From contig NC_135714.1 in the NCBI RefSeq assembly GCF_964656455.1, forward strand, positions 60,785,850-60,849,849: DNA of 64,000 nucleotides. Reading direction: 5' to 3'. Positions 22,600 to 35,654 of the stretch are shown in pieces (positions within the stretch are counted from its first letter, which is position 1; every line of letters begins with the position of its first letter). The DNA comes from Halichoerus grypus. Its lineage: Eukaryota > Chordata > Mammalia > Carnivora > Phocidae. A program made the position numbers and the translations under genes. Below the pieces are notes generated by a model. It was not told where the DNA came from. It saw nothing but the letters and a program-made list of their open reading frames with translations, and made no database searches.

Positions 22600-24365
22600 A
22601 AAAATGCTGATTGCCTGGTTATCAGGAAGTCCTCCTCACCACCACACCCCACCCCCTTTATTCTCTTGGTGAATTTACTATCATTAACGGGCTGGTCAGC
22701 AGCCTTACTGGTACAGAACTGGTCAGGACAGTGCCCAGGAGCTCATGAAAGTGAGGAATGTTTACTTATATTATCTGAACCCACAAGAAATTGAAGGATA
22801 TATACCATAATGTCAATGTACTAACTCATTTTGAAAAAGATGATTCTAAGTGGTCCAAGAATCAGTGTACCTTATCTGACAGGAAAACTAAATAAGAAGT
22901 CTAACCATAATGAGGTCAGATGGTTGCGTGGTGATCTCCTTCAGAGTGAAGGGAGTAGGGCCGAGGGCCCAGCATGTGCTGGCCTCCGCTCTGAAGGCCA
23001 GATGGCCCAGTTTCCCCAAGGGACGCATCTGCCAGGTAGCCCAGATGCTCGCACTGGTGTGGGGACACTTTCCCCTTCCGGACGGCCTGGAGTCATGTTG
23101 CCTAAGCCCAGCTCTCCAGTCTCATTTCTTCCCTGGGGCCCCACACCAAATCCCCTTTCTGATTGACACATTCTTTCTTTAGATATGCTAATGTGATCGA
23201 TAAGGTTACTGAAGAGTCCTTGTAGTCCCTGCTTCTGGTGTGGGAAACATTTCGTCTCTAAGATGCCTTTTGAATATGATCTTATCTATTATGCGTTGAT
23301 TTTTATAGTGGAACTCTCGGAGTTTGAGGAAAAGGAGGCTGTCTTTACTTCTCACACATACTGAGAGATGGGGATTATAAACATGTCTTGGTAGACGTGG
23401 ATGGACATTCCTCCCTGACCTTTCAGAGAACTGGGTAGAAGCAAGCCCCTTTGCTCTGGATTCATCTGGCTTTGTATTGAGTTGAGCCGTCATTTTCTTG
23501 AGAAGTCTTGTCTTTCTACCTAGGCCCATGTCAGGTCCTGAGATTTCATTTCCTCCTATTTATTCATGATAGAGTGACTTGTGTATTTCATTCATTAACT
23601 TTCCTTCTTTTCCTAAGTGATTTCTGTACTTTTAAAAAAGTTTGAGGTGACTTCCTGGGAACATAATTGGAGGGTCTGTTTTCCAGAGAAATCATTTGAG
23701 TGGTGAAAATTTACATATCAGCAGCTCTAGCTGTACCTGCCTCTTTTTTTCCCTTAAAGTTAGTTTTGGGTGGGTGAGGGCAACACCTCACCTCCGTTGT
23801 AAAAATGCCAAGAATGTAGAGTGGAGAAGTGGTGTTTACATAAGTTTTGAGGGTGTCTTACCCAGGGACCAAAAACAATCAAAAGTATAAACACCTTCTT
23901 TAAAGGCTACAGTGACAAGAGAAATGCAAAGTCCCAAGTGAGTTGTGGGTCAAAGACCTTACAAGATCTGCTGACCCATGAAGAAAGCAGAGTTGAGTCC
24001 TCCAGGAGCAGGGAGGGAAGGGGCAGTGTGCCTGCTGCAGGAGCAGAGAATGTGCTGGATGTTGGGTGCTGGGTGTACAAAGAGGGAAGGTCTACAGTTA
24101 GTGATGGATAAATAGAGAAGAATAATAAAATAAGAAGTGGGCCAAAGAAAAGACCTTCCAAAAGGAAAACAAACATCTTCTAGCTAAAGGAAAATTGCAG
24201 AAGGAAAACCTTTGTGGAATGCAAGGACGGTACAATGGATTTAAATCAGGAAAGCAGACATGTACACAATTAAGAGTCAATACTCCAAACCCTCTCTAAA
24301 ATCAGTAGAGACTTTATCTGGCAGATATGTGTGAAATACAAGTCTTAGAACAAAGTAACTGTTAA
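22600..24365. other. SHROOM3: Intron sequence, nothing recognised
   Basis: No clear repeat or supported exon was found. Open frames here overlap one another on both strands and match nothing I know. Confidence 0.45.
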
Positions 24366-24368
24366 AAT

Positions 24369-24440
24369 GGAAACAAAGGAAAAAGTCTTCAAGTTTAACA
24401 TTCCTGAAGGAAACAAAGGGAGAAGTCTTCAAGTTTAACA
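24369..24440 (+). repeat. Tandem duplication of a 32-bp unit
   Basis: Units at 24369-24400 and 24409-24440 differ at two bases. Each begins ggaaacaaagg and ends cttcaagtttaaca, with eight bases (ttcctgaa) between them. Confidence 0.92.
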
Positions 24441-24914
24441 GGTGCTTTGAATACAGGGAACATTCCCTGCTGTTCGCAAATAACCTAAAATTTAAATTAA
24501 AAAAAATAAGTGACAATTCCACTTCAGAACAGACTGTTGGGGTTAATTGCTGGGTATTCATCTAAACTCCTGTTCTTGCCCTGGGCTGAGACTTCGATCT
24601 CTGTCTTGAACTGGATAATCAGAATGGCATTGTGACCAATGGATCTGTAACCCCAATTTTGATCACCCCACAACCCCGATTTTTCTTGGCAAATCCAACC
24701 TCCCAACCTTCTGCATCAAGGTGCTATTTTTGCCCAGTATCATCCTATTCCTAAGTTTGATATCAATGGTTTGTTGGCCTGGGTAGCTAAGAAAAATTCT
24801 GGGGTATATTTCACGGTGTTTTGTCTTTGTTTTGCAAGGCTTATGTAAGGCCACCTAAGGCCACATAAAAGTCAGATTTCATTCTTTCTAGGGGAGAGGA
24901 TGCATGAGGTGGTG

Positions 24915-25080
24915 ATGCAGGTTTGAGGCTGCCTGGATATGAAGTCTGATGGCTTTAGGTACTAGCTCTGTGACCCTGGGCAGGTCATTCAATCTATCTG
25001 AGGACTGTGAGAATTAAATGAGAAGTACATATATACAGCATGGTGATGAGCTCTCCTGAAAATATAATGCATATTTGTTA
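24915..25080 (+). repeat. MIR SINE
   Basis: Marks: gaggctgcctggatatgaag, ctagctctgtgaccctgggc and ctgtgagaattaaatgagaa. Confidence 0.85.
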
Positions 25081-25089
25081 CGTAAATTA

Positions 25090-26765
25090 CCTCTTCTGAG
25101 ACGTCTACTTTAATCTCTAGAACATAGCATACGATTGGAGGGCCCGGTTAATGGGAGGACTGTGGGTGGGGAAATGGTCTTTCTGAGCATAGGAGGTGGT
25201 ATGCCTGATTCAGAACAGTAAGCGGAGGGTGGGGAAAAGTGAATCCCTTTTCAGAATGAAATCTTACTCCTAAACCTTCCCAGAATTTCTGCAACTTTGA
25301 TCTAGCATTTCCCCTTCTCATTCATTTATGCTATGAGTTGATAGTGTTGGAAGGGAACGTTTTTTGTTTTGTTCTGTTTTTTTTTTGTTTGTTTTTTATT
25401 TGACTGATGATACGTGTGTGTGAGAGAAACAGGAGTTGATCACATTTTCTGCGAAAAGAGAGACTGAAGAGAAAGGAGGGGTGATTAGTGAAAAACAGTA
25501 AGCATCTGCCTAACATATGTGAACTGCCATGTGTAGTGGGGCCAAAGCGAGAATCTAGGTTTGTCACTTTCTGGTCTGGGGCTATTCCTGGAGGAAGAAA
25601 TGAGGGAACTGCATCCATAGATGTGTAGTGAATTGTCCCAAGACCAAATGCTAGTAGCCCAAGTGAGAAGCTTGGTCTCTGAGAACATAGGTCTTGGGGT
25701 CTCTTGGCACTTCAAGTAGTGAACTAATGTTTCTACTCACTGCCTCCTCCGTTTAGAAATATTTGTGATGCTTAAAAAAACAGACAAAACCCCAAAACTA
25801 GAAAAACCCTATAAACTGATTTTTTTAATTCATCCAGGAAAAACTATTAAATGAAGACGTGATTCCCACTGACCTTGAACTTCCTGTGGGGGTTCAGATC
25901 AAATGCATGTCACTGCTTTGTGCATCCAGCTGACTTGAAGTTCTTCATCAGCCTCTGGAAATAAAACTATTTGTTGCTTTATAATTGCTTCCTCCCTCTA
26001 ACACAAATGGCAATGAAATTAAGTTTACCACAACCCTCGGGCCCACACTCCCCCCCCGGAAAAAACCCATCCCACATATCTGAGGGTTAGCAGAACAGTT
26101 CTTTTTATAAACGGATGGGATGACATTATTGGAATGGAATGGGATGGGTGGCTCACACATTTGCTACTTCTGTGTCAGATTTCTGTGACTTTTTTATGTC
26201 TAGATTGAGTTGTGAGACCATAGCTCACTTAGGATTTGCAAGTCAGTGATGTCAAAAGAAGTATCTGGTAACGAACAGAATGCATTTTAAGGCCCTTTTA
26301 AAGGATACAAAATTAGTGCTATTGACTATTAATTTAAAAAAAGGATTTTGCAAATCAGTTCTGTTTTCAACTCATGGTTACAGTTTATAAAAGAAAATAA
26401 TTTCTTGGAATATTATCACTATCCATCCTCTACCTCCTTCACACTATTTTGCCATCTCCCCTCTCCTCCCCATCACCTGCCTGAGTCTATTCCCTTAAAA
26501 AGCATCTATATTCTTAAAGCAACTTACTCCGATTAACCACCTGATGTCCCTTTTGAACTATTTTAAAGCAGTTTAAAGAAAGAATTTATTAAGAGCTTTA
26601 AAGAGTAAATTGAACAGAACTCCCTATTTTCAAAGCAACAAAGTTTGAAGGGTGGGTTGAACTTTTCTGGAACATAAAAAACATCTGTTTTTTCCTTACA
26701 AATTGACCATCTCTAAACCAGATTATGCCAGCACCAAGTTACCAGGGCTCAGGTATGAAATGGTA
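25090..26765. other. SHROOM3: Intron sequence, nothing recognised
   Basis: Only T-rich and C-rich runs stand out (25362-25400 and 26050-26058). No exon is supported. Confidence 0.45.
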
Positions 26766-26789
26766 AGCCGCATGCCCAAGGGGAGTCCC

Positions 26790-26995
26790 TGTCATTGGGA
26801 TTCCAACCTCATCTCTGCGTTCTGTGTTCTGTGTTCTGACCATGGTATCATTGGCACAAATCAATCTCTCTGAGACTAAGTTTCTTCTTAAAAGGGAAAA
26901 CAGTGATAATATCTTCCCTCCTCAGTTGCTATAAGGATAACAGTGTATTTGAAGATGCTTCACTGTAATAAAATATTAAACGATTATTCCGTGAG
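26790..26995 (+). repeat. MIR SINE, diverged
   Basis: Marks: aatcaatctctctgagacta, agtttcttcttaaaagggaa, aacagtgataatatcttccc and gttgctataaggataa. A triple tctgtgttctg repeat lies in its 5' part. Confidence 0.65.
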
Positions 26996-26999
26996 GAGT

Positions 27000-28700
27000 A
27001 TATGTATTGTACAGTCTCAGCTCATGAAAATTTACCTGACTGCATTCTCCTTCCATTGTTCTATTTCATGCACTGATTTATTTGCAAAAATGAGGACAAA
27101 TGAGTTTTAAAGTTTCTGATTATAACAATTTTGCTAAAAGGAAATTTCGTTTTAAAGGACAGTATCAACGAGGCCCAAGTTCAGAATGGGATTTTTTTTT
27201 TTTTTTTAAGACCACCTTTCCTGGAGAACTTAAGTAGAAAGAGTTCTGATTCTGAAACTGGTCGTAGCTCATTGGTAGGAGGCTGAGCCACGGAAGAGGA
27301 CCCTCAGGCTGCCGACTGGGCTTTCACTTCCTGGTGAATCTTTTGTTCCATTGATTTAAATGCTTAGGTTACATGGACACACGTGGCGCAGGCTGAGCAA
27401 TTGGAAAATGTTCTTTAGACAGCACAGTATGCGGCCTTTGGGAAAATTATGCCAAAAGATAACTCTCACGTGGGCAGGTGGTAGGAGCTGAGGACAATTG
27501 GAAAGGGAGCAATGATCTTTTAGAGACAATTGAAAAACTGTTCTCGAAGCTCCAGGTACTCACCTTGGTGCGTGGCACGCGTGACTTCTTTTACCTCACC
27601 TGGACACAGAAGCCAAATGAGAAAGGTCTGTGTAAGTCCCAAGACTTCTCTCAGTATATACAAAGGGGCTCCAGGCTGTGCTCTGTGGCCGAGTCCTGTG
27701 CGCACGCGTAGGAAGGGGGTATGTTACACCTGTACCCTCTGAGGAGAGCACGGAGCTCTAGCAGTGCCCAAGGATGGCGGGCAGTTTCGCCCTTGTGACT
27801 TCCGTGTTGGAAGCTTGTCACATCTCGTATTATACCTCCCACCTCCACATGCCCCCCGAACGCTTGCAATGACCCTTTTGTCGTCCCTGTCTGCCCCACC
27901 CCGCCCGTTGCCCCTCACCCATACTTCACATGTCTTTCCACTCTTCTGCTTGGGGCAGTTCGGAATTTGAGCAAAGGGCTGGCAAATAGCGGGGTTGGGA
28001 GTACAAACCCCGGGCTGGAGTACCGTTTGCATCCCACCTGGGGATGCAGGCTTAGGCTTCCCTAAAGGGGGAATCAGTATCACTAAGAACTGTGGTAACT
28101 TACCCCTTAGACATTTTTTCCACTTGAGCAAGTGGTGGAGAGGAAAGCAAGGAGGCAGCTGCGGGGGCCTTCGACCCCCAGAAACTTTTCCGAGAGGCCT
28201 GGCATCATGGGAATTTGCTCAGTATGCTTTGAGGAGGTATTTCAATCCTGCTGGGACCATACTCAGAGCAGTTTTTGGCTTCCCTGGAGTCCTAGGTTTG
28301 AATGTCACTGTCTAGAAGTCTCGTATTTGATTTCCTAAGCAGTTGTTCCTGCCCATGGAAAATTCATGTAACACGTTATTAAGTTTCCTGAGAGGTATGC
28401 AATGAGACTCCCTTACTGTAATGAGAAAAGGGACATTTTTTCCTGTAGCCCATGATGATAATCACTATTTTTATTCAGTGGATTACATATGCTCACTGGC
28501 TATGCAGCGAACACTAGCCCGCGTGCAAAGGAATGCCGTGCTGTTTCCCAGCGAAGGAGGGTTGATGGTGAAAGACCCCATTTCATTCCGGGGATGACAT
28601 GGTTTTACTTCGAACAAATGTACTCCAAGCAGGAGTCACCCCTCCATGCCCAACTACTAAAGAATGGCACTCGAATATCTGTCTGAGCCTTTACAAAGGA
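27000..28700. other. SHROOM3: Repeat-poor intron stretch
   Basis: About 1.7 kb without a recognised repeat family, apart from an A/T run at 27190-27208. A 135-codon open frame on the - strand (27724-28131) has no recognisable domain and no supporting splice or promoter signal, so I treat it as chance. Confidence 0.45.
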
Positions 28701-28924
28701 TATGAAGTCTGAGTTCTGAGGTCACTCAGAAGTTATGGTAGCATCCTTTCCCTGCCTCCAAATGTGGGCGCACCAGCTTGAACAGATACGTTTGGATGAT
28801 TCCGATTTAGAATATGAACCAAACATGTTTAATTCTGCACCCTTGAATCAAAATGGCTTAAAGCTGCTCCTTCTTGAACATGGCTACCCATTGGAATTTA
28901 TGGCAGAAGTTAAAAACAAACCAA

Positions 28925-29042
28925 TGTTGGTGTCCCATCCCCTGAGTTCTAATTCAATTGGTATAGGGTGTAACCTGGCATTGGACATTTTTAAAGCTCC
29001 TTAGGTGATTCTGTTGTGTAGTAAAATTTGAGAACCGCTGGT
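28925..29042 (+). repeat. hAT-Charlie non-autonomous remnant (MER5/MER20-like)
   Basis: The end cttaggtgattctgttgtgt then aaaatttgagaaccgctg carries the terminal-repeat text of MER5-class elements. The preceding cccatcccctgagttctaat fits the interior. Confidence 0.65.
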
Positions 29043-30445
29043 TTGAGCTGTAAGTCGAGGTGATAAAGAGAAATCACAAGGAGGTAGGAAGTAAGAGGTA
29101 GAAGAAAGACACGCGGAGGGGGTGGGGACATTAGGGTGGAAGCAGGAGGAGAACCAGGAAGGCATAACCAGGAGAGGCAGGGAGTGGGTCAGAGCCTTGT
29201 TCATGGCAGGGAAGCAGGGAACTACAGAGCAAACACAAAGACCCCTGCCTCAGAGGTTTCAGGACTGTTTAGGATCCAGAGAGGCCTGCTGGGGAAGGGC
29301 CGCCCCCCTCCCCCCTCCCAAGTGGCTCAGGCTCATGCATTTCCGTGAGACCTGTTTCTCATTATTGCTCTATGGAAGTGGAATTTTTTGAAAAGCTCAT
29401 TAAGAGATGTTGCTACTGATAAATGGGCGTGGGCAGGGGAGGGGTTGTCCTTGGGCCGCACTTGGTCTGCACCCCCACCCCCCCGGAATGTCTGTGACCT
29501 GAGCTTTTGCCACTTGCCGTTGCGTCAGGAACTCATTGTGGCCAGCAGGTGTGGGGCCATCTGGCTGTTTCGAGCGGGTAAAACCATACCCACCATACCA
29601 CAGTTGCCACATTCCCTCTACGTGTCATTTCTGGCTGGTGTCCCCAGGAAACAAACCATGAAAGAAAGATGGCTTGCTCAATGCCATTGAACTTATTCAT
29701 GCTACGTGCAATGTCAAGAGGTCCCAGAGTGGAACAAGTATGTGAGCGGCTCTCTGTCCTCATGGAATATTCATTTCCTTTGTCAGTCCCGGTTTTTTAA
29801 AAATCACACCTTGTATAGCCATAGCACAAGTCCTGTACTTCTTGGGAGTGAGGGGTAGAGAAATGGTTTCTGGAAAGAACGGTTAAATGCCACCCATTGT
29901 TAAAGACACCACCTATGTCCTCAGTGGGACATCAGAGCTTGGAAGGTCCTGGCAGTTTTGTCCTGTTCTGGAGAATTCCACTGTTTTTACTGCCCACTTT
30001 CCTTCTAGATTATATATTTTTAAGTCTTATTTAATTATAATGGCTCTAAGATCACAGGTATCCTACGAGAGTCCTGGGAGGAGGCTAAAATATAGGTTTG
30101 GAAGCACCCAGAGCCCTATGCAGACTCTTAGCCTTCAGAAGGCAGAGAAACCCCTGGGTCTGGCTGAGTTGAGATGACCCCTAAGCTTCTTTTTCTTTGA
30201 CCACTGAGAATTAAAGTGGTGACCCCAGCTATGTATTTGTTACCACCCGTCTCCTCATGATTCTGTTGCCTCTGGGGTCCTGGCATGTGGCAGTTTTGAA
30301 GACCCTTGTTAGTCCTGAGTAAAGTGATGCCTCTAAGACCAGCCTCTCTGTGCCCTTGCCTTTGGTCCTAAAATGTTTGTTCAATTGTCTCCCGGGGCTG
30401 GAGGCCCACTCTCTCTTCACTAGCTGCCGCATTGCTTACTTTGCA

Positions 30446-30768
30446 CAGTTGACCCTTGGACAACATGGCTTCCAACTGCTCAGGTCCACTTACACATGGA
30501 TTTTTTTCAATAAATACAGTACAGTGCTATAAATGTATTTTCCTTAGGATTCCCTTGACATTTTCTTTTCTCTAGCTTGCTTTATTGTACCCATACAGTT
30601 TCTAATACATATACAAAATATATCAATAGACTGTTTTCAGTAAGGCTTCCATTCAACCATAGGCTATGAGGAGTTAAGTTTTGGGCGAGTCAAACATTAT
30701 ACACAGATTTTTGACTGTGTGGGGGTGGGTGCCCCTAAGCCCCGCATTGTTTAGGGGACCACTCTAAC
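30446..30768 (+). mobile_element. Tigger-type non-autonomous DNA transposon
   Basis: The left end agttgacccttggacaacat and right end gcattgtttaggggaccact are imperfect inverted repeats. The inside has gtccacttacacatggattt, tcaataaatacagtacagtg, ttctctagcttgctttattg and agtcaaacattatacacaga, in the known order. Confidence 0.9.
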
Positions 30769-31437
30769 AGCTTGTCAGTGCATTTGAGAAACGCAATTTT
30801 CCACTCCCCCTTTTGCTGTTGTCAAACTCCTGTCTGATGTTGTTTGCTTAGTGGGTAAGAGGTGTAAAATTATCCTGGGGGGACAGTTGCGTGGTTAGTG
30901 TGTTTATCGTTCAGGTAGGAAGGTTGCTATGTTGTTTTCATGAAGACTGTGGTTCTAAGGAGCATTTTAAAAGGATTCTTTGGAATGTTTCTTTAAAGGT
31001 GTCTCTTGGGAATCAGCCATTCATTGTTCTCTATGGCTTGTAAAGAAGCAGGACCCTCAAGCCCTGGGCACCTAAAACAGTCTTTCATGAGATTCGCACG
31101 GGAGCGAGACATTTTCATAACCTTTCGTCCTTCACCTGCACAACGTAAAGGAGCAAATGGTGAAAGAGAACCATTGTTTTGTCACTAGTGGTTGCATGTT
31201 AAGTTTTAAAAAAATATTTTTTTAATTAAAAAAAATAAACATTTTTTATCCATTATACCCTTTTGACTTGCTCCTGCACTTCCTTTAGGCATTTGCCCAA
31301 ATGCCAGACTTCCCTGTACAGCCAACTGAAAACTGCAGCAGCCCCTTCCCCGCTGTATCCCCCGCAGCCCCCCCCTTTTCTTTCCTACTGATGAGACATA
31401 CACTCACAAAGTTATTCATTCTGCTTCCTTTCATTAC

Positions 31438-31542
31438 AATAGAAACTCCAAACTGGTAGAGATTTTGTTCAGTATGGTGTCCCCAGTGCCTGGAATGGCT
31501 CCTGGCACATGATATGTGTTCACTCAGTATCTGTGAAATGAA
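31438..31542 (+). repeat. L2 3' tip
   Basis: Marks: ggtgtccccagtgcctggaa, gctcctggcacatgatatgt and cactcagtatctgtgaaatg. Confidence 0.75.
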
Positions 31543-31919
31543 AACAAAATATGCCCAATAGCAGCAGCTGGGTGGTGATCAGCTCTTCCTAAATCAGCCT
31601 GGGGGCGGGGAGGGGGCGCCTGCTCTCTAACAAAGTGGCCAAGTGGTGAGAACACCCACTGGCGCTCGCCGCCTGCCGAGCGAGGAGATGTCCCTCGGTT
31701 TTCCTCTGCCTGGGCCGGTGGGGGGGCATTCCTATGGATCCTTCCTTGGCTCTGTGGCCCACAGAAGCCCCAAAAGGATGGGATCAGTGTCAGTTTGCTC
31801 AAAATGAAAGGCTAGCTTCACGCCTCTTCTTGATCAGGATGTACAAGTAAAATTCAAAATTCAGATTTTCAACTTGAGCAATCGGGGATGGTTCTTCTCT
31901 ACTTTTTCACAAATATCTT

Positions 31920-32110
31920 GGAACCCAAGCCAAATGCACAGAAATGTCCAAAAATAGCCGTAGTGTGTGGCTCGCCTTCTGTCCAAGGGTATATAGCAGC
32001 TGGTGGCAGTTTCTAAAAATAGACCTCTCTGGCGCAGGTCACTAGGCAGGAATGGCCTCCGTGTCACTCTGTTTACACAGCCTCACACCGGACACCTTCA
32101 TAACAACAGT
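31920..32110. promoter_or_regulatory. Candidate enhancer with MEF2, E-box, CArG-like, TEAD and FOX motifs
   Basis: Within 130 bases lie CCAAAAATAG (CArG-like, 31948-31957), CAGCTG (E-box, 31997-32002), CTAAAAATAG (perfect MEF2, 32013-32022), GGAATG (TEAD, 32049-32054) and TGTTTAC (FOX, about 32070-32076). No repeat family explains the sequence. Function is inferred from motif clustering only. Confidence 0.35.
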
Positions 32111-32867
32111 GCTGACTTGGTGAGGCGTGACACCGACATCAGTCTGCGGGAATTTGTGGTGAGTGCGTCCTGGGACAGCAGCCCCGCGAACACTGAACAC
32201 TGAGCAGCGTCCCTACTGAGACCAGCAGTGTTTGCATTAAGGGCCCTTTCAACCTTTGCTTCTTGATTCCTCACCCCCTTTCCATCACTGTCTCAAAGTC
32301 AGGGGCAGAGGTCAAAAACTCCAGGTCCTTCTACGAGATACTAACGAACAGAAAAATAAACTCAGGTTCAGGAATTTAAGACCCACAGTGTTTCGTTTTG
32401 TTTTATTTCATCTGTCTTGCAATTTTCCCCTTAGCAAGTGTGCGAGTTTACAAGACATCATATAGTGGCAAATTTAATTTTGAGACCTTTCAATAAAATG
32501 TTCTGAAAAGGCTGACTTACCCTTGACCTTTTCAGAACAGCCCTCCAATAGTGAGAGGCCTTTTCTTTTTGTGTAATAATTCACGGACACCCCTGTCCTG
32601 TCCCCTAAATGCAGACAATGTGGGTGGCATTAGAATTATTTTCTTGGGATTAACATTCTAAAATTAAGAGGATAAAAGAGTGGGGACACTTGATATTGAA
32701 TTTACATGAAGTGATTGAACTGGACCAACTGGGCAGTCACATTCGTAAGATTCGTAATAAGTTCTGAAGAAGTGGGTTAATTCAGATCAAGTGTAGGATA
32801 GTATCTCTACTATCAGTTCTGTTTTATGAGTTCGCCTGCCGCCTTTAGATAAATAATTCTAGGGAGC

Positions 32868-33060
32868 TCTCACCTGTTGGCTTTGGGCATTCCAAGCATT
32901 TCATCCTCACATTTAATTCTTACAACAACCTATGAAATAAGTGTTAGTTTTGTTATTACTCTAATAGGCGAGGAACCAGACTTTCCATAGCACAGCCTGG
33001 CCAGGGGGGCACGTCTATGAAGTGTGGGTTTGAACTCCAGTCCTTCGGACACAGAAGCCC
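32868..33060 (-). repeat. MIR SINE
   Basis: Inverse MIR marks: catttcatcctcacatttaa, ttcttacaacaacctatgaa and tgggtttgaactccagtcct. Confidence 0.8.
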
Positions 33061-33337
33061 AAACTTCCAAGCCAGTACGTGTTCAGAGGAGCTGGTTTTC
33101 TGTGATTGCTCAAAGCCCCCAAACAACATGGGTTCTTCAGCCCCCGGGGCAGGTGGGCACAGTTTGGGTTCTGTCAATGCTTTTATTTGTTTTGCTTTAA
33201 AGACAGTTACACGCTGGTGCCTTTTGTTTTCCCTGCAGTGGTGATTCACATTCCCTTAAATAAATTAACCCTCCCATCCTGTCTAACTCATTCGATGGGA
33301 GCAAGTCCGCATGCCAATCAAAACAGAAAGGGGAGAG

Positions 33338-33522
33338 CGGGCGCCTGGGTGGCTCAGTTGGTTAAACCACTGCCTTTGGCTCTGGTCATGATCCTGCAGT
33401 CCCAGGATTGAGCCCCGCATCTGGCTCCCTGCTCGATGGGGAGTCTGCTTCTCCCTTTGACCCTCCCCCCCTCATGCTCTCTCTCTCTCAAAGAAATTTT
33501 TTAAAAGATCTTAAAAAAAAAA
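33338..33522 (+). mobile_element. Carnivore SINE (SINEC)
   Basis: It starts gggcgcctgggtggctcagt and continues with catgatcctgcagtcccagg, gatggggagtctgcttctcc and an A-rich tail. The flanking duplication is unclear; both flanks are G-rich. Confidence 0.93.
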
Positions 33523-33737
33523 GGGGGGGGAGAAACAGCACAGCAAGAAGGGAGAGGGACGGAGGGTTTCATGGTTATGAAGAAATCAGTATGGCCCGTC
33601 ATTTTCTATTTTCCCCCAAAACAAAACAAAACACACCACAGCTGGATCCCAGTCACAATTTGTTCTGTAATTTTTAGATGGTTGTGATACCGGATGAATG
33701 TAGAAATGTTGGAACATTCACCATTTTGTCAGAGAAC

Positions 33738-33790
33738 ACTAAGAGTGTCTTACTTCTCTCCCACATAGTAGATGCTCGATAAATGATGTG
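33738..33790 (+). repeat. MIR/L2 3' tail remnant
   Basis: The phrase acatagtagatgctcgataa is the shared 3' tail. Confidence 0.5.
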
Positions 33791-35654
33791 GGGTTTAAGC
33801 GCTTGCTTTATGAGTACTTAGCCACAGCCCTAGAGGGCTCCGTCCATTGCAGATTGATTGCACAGAGGTCTGATCCAACTTCCAGAGGAGAGGAAATTTG
33901 TCTTTGTGTCCTGTTCTTGTCAGCACCCTAATGAATCTCCCTGGCTTCTCTCCATTTCAGGACCCCATCTGTCCCCAATTTTTCCTCTCCTAGGAATTGT
34001 TCCTCCACACCCATCTCTTTCCTGGTTCCTCATTCAAACTTACCTTCCTATTTCTTGCTTCCTCAGAACCTTGCTAGGGAGTGACTTCCTAAGCTCCAGA
34101 GACATGGCTCAGAACAGCTGAAATCTTTTGAGAACAATATAATCTTACACTAATAAAATGGCAGTAATAAAACTAGTATTCAAATTTTTAAGAGCAACTT
34201 TGCAGGTTGCCAATATAGTGTTATATCTGTGACAAACGGGTGGGTCTTGTCATTAGAAGCCTTCAAGTCATGGGCAGAAGGTGACCTCAGCCTCAAAAGG
34301 CTGACTTTGGCCATGTCAGCCTGCGTGGCTGACCCAGTTCGGAGGCGTGGCCAGAGACAGTGGACCCTGGAGATGAGTGTTAGGGATACATCAGATATCC
34401 TGATGGTGTAGTTGAAATGCCCATTTCACAATGGTGTAAATCATCTTACAGAGGTATTGTGTCAATTCAAATGTGAGTATCTGTGTTGGAATAGGGTGAA
34501 AAGAAAGTGATTGGTAGGTTTCAGGTATGGATTTGCCCCTTTGTACGTTGTCCCCACGTGCACACGTGCAGTAATATGGTCACACATAGGGCTGACACAT
34601 TTAGCAGATCAAAATACAGGGTGTGCAGTTCTATTTGAATTTCAGATAACAATTTCTCAGTAAAAGTATGGCACTGATTTTATCGAACAACCCTGGTCCC
34701 ATGATAACTTAGATATACAGAAACGAATGTGGGTTCTTTACTCTGAACTCAACTGGTCTTCCTCACAAACTCCTACTTGCCGGGTAGCAGGGAAACAAAA
34801 CAATAAATCTTAATCCCAGCGAAATTAGAAGCTAGCCTGGTCTAATCGTTTGAATAGTCCCTTGAGGTAATGCTCAGTCTCTTAACATACCTTGCTCCCT
34901 CTCTCAGATGTCATCCTTAGTTTCCACTGCCGAGCTGCTTTGCCAGAATAGTGTCTGAAGGTCTGGGGCAGTGGTCAGTGCAGGTCTTTGAACGCACTGT
35001 CCCCTGGTGTCTCGGCTCTGTCTGTGGTCTCCCCTGTCACTGCTGGCACCCACCACTGAACTCAGTCACTGTGTTCAGAGTTGGCCTGGGCCATGCCCCT
35101 GGGGACCCCTAGCAGCCTCCCACTGGCAGATTCGGGCTCTTCTCGGTTCCCATTCGCCTCAGACACTGTGTCTGCCGAGTTGTCCATCTCAGCAACGCCT
35201 GGCCCGGGGGTCTGCCCCAGGATCGTCTTGCACCATCACAGCTGTGCATTCCACGTCTACTGGCTGGCATTCCACATCTGCCGAAATTGAGGTGGCCCGG
35301 GCCCTCCTCCCAGTGACCTTTCCCTAGAGCCTCACAGGGAGCGAGGCAGCCAAGATTCCCCGAATCCCTAAATATCGCCCTCATTTACCTCCCATGCTTA
35401 TCCTTTTCTCCCTGAGGCCAGAGAGATGAAACCAGGCTTCTTTCTGAAAGCTTTGTTCTTACTTGCCACCATTCTTCCCCTCATTCCCACAATACCCTGG
35501 AACGGCAAGGATTGGACTTGCTCACTATTCTTATTCTGCTCTATGCCTTCCTTCTTCTCCTAACTGCAAGCCTCCTGGCTTAGGTGGGAGGGGTATTTTC
35601 CTTGCACATGGGAAATATTTGATATTGGAATCCTCCAGAATGAACCCTGGATAG

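Noticed and set aside
25360..25440. Possible degenerate antisense SINEC (T run, then tttgactgatgatacg and gagagaaacag)
   Set aside because: The expected downstream marks (gagcagggagcc, gagccacccagg) are absent.
27724..28131. 135-codon open frame, - strand
   Set aside because: Overlaps several other open frames on both strands, has no known motif, and the composition is Pro/Gly/Arg-rich as expected from GC-rich non-coding DNA.
28735..29004. 89-codon open frame starting MVASFPCLQMWAHQ
   Set aside because: Its second half is a MER5-class repeat and the first half matches no protein I know.
32995..33015. Possible CTCF site (ggccaggggggcacgt)
   Set aside because: The central AG of the CTCF core is missing; the resemblance is only the G run, and the site is in a MIR.
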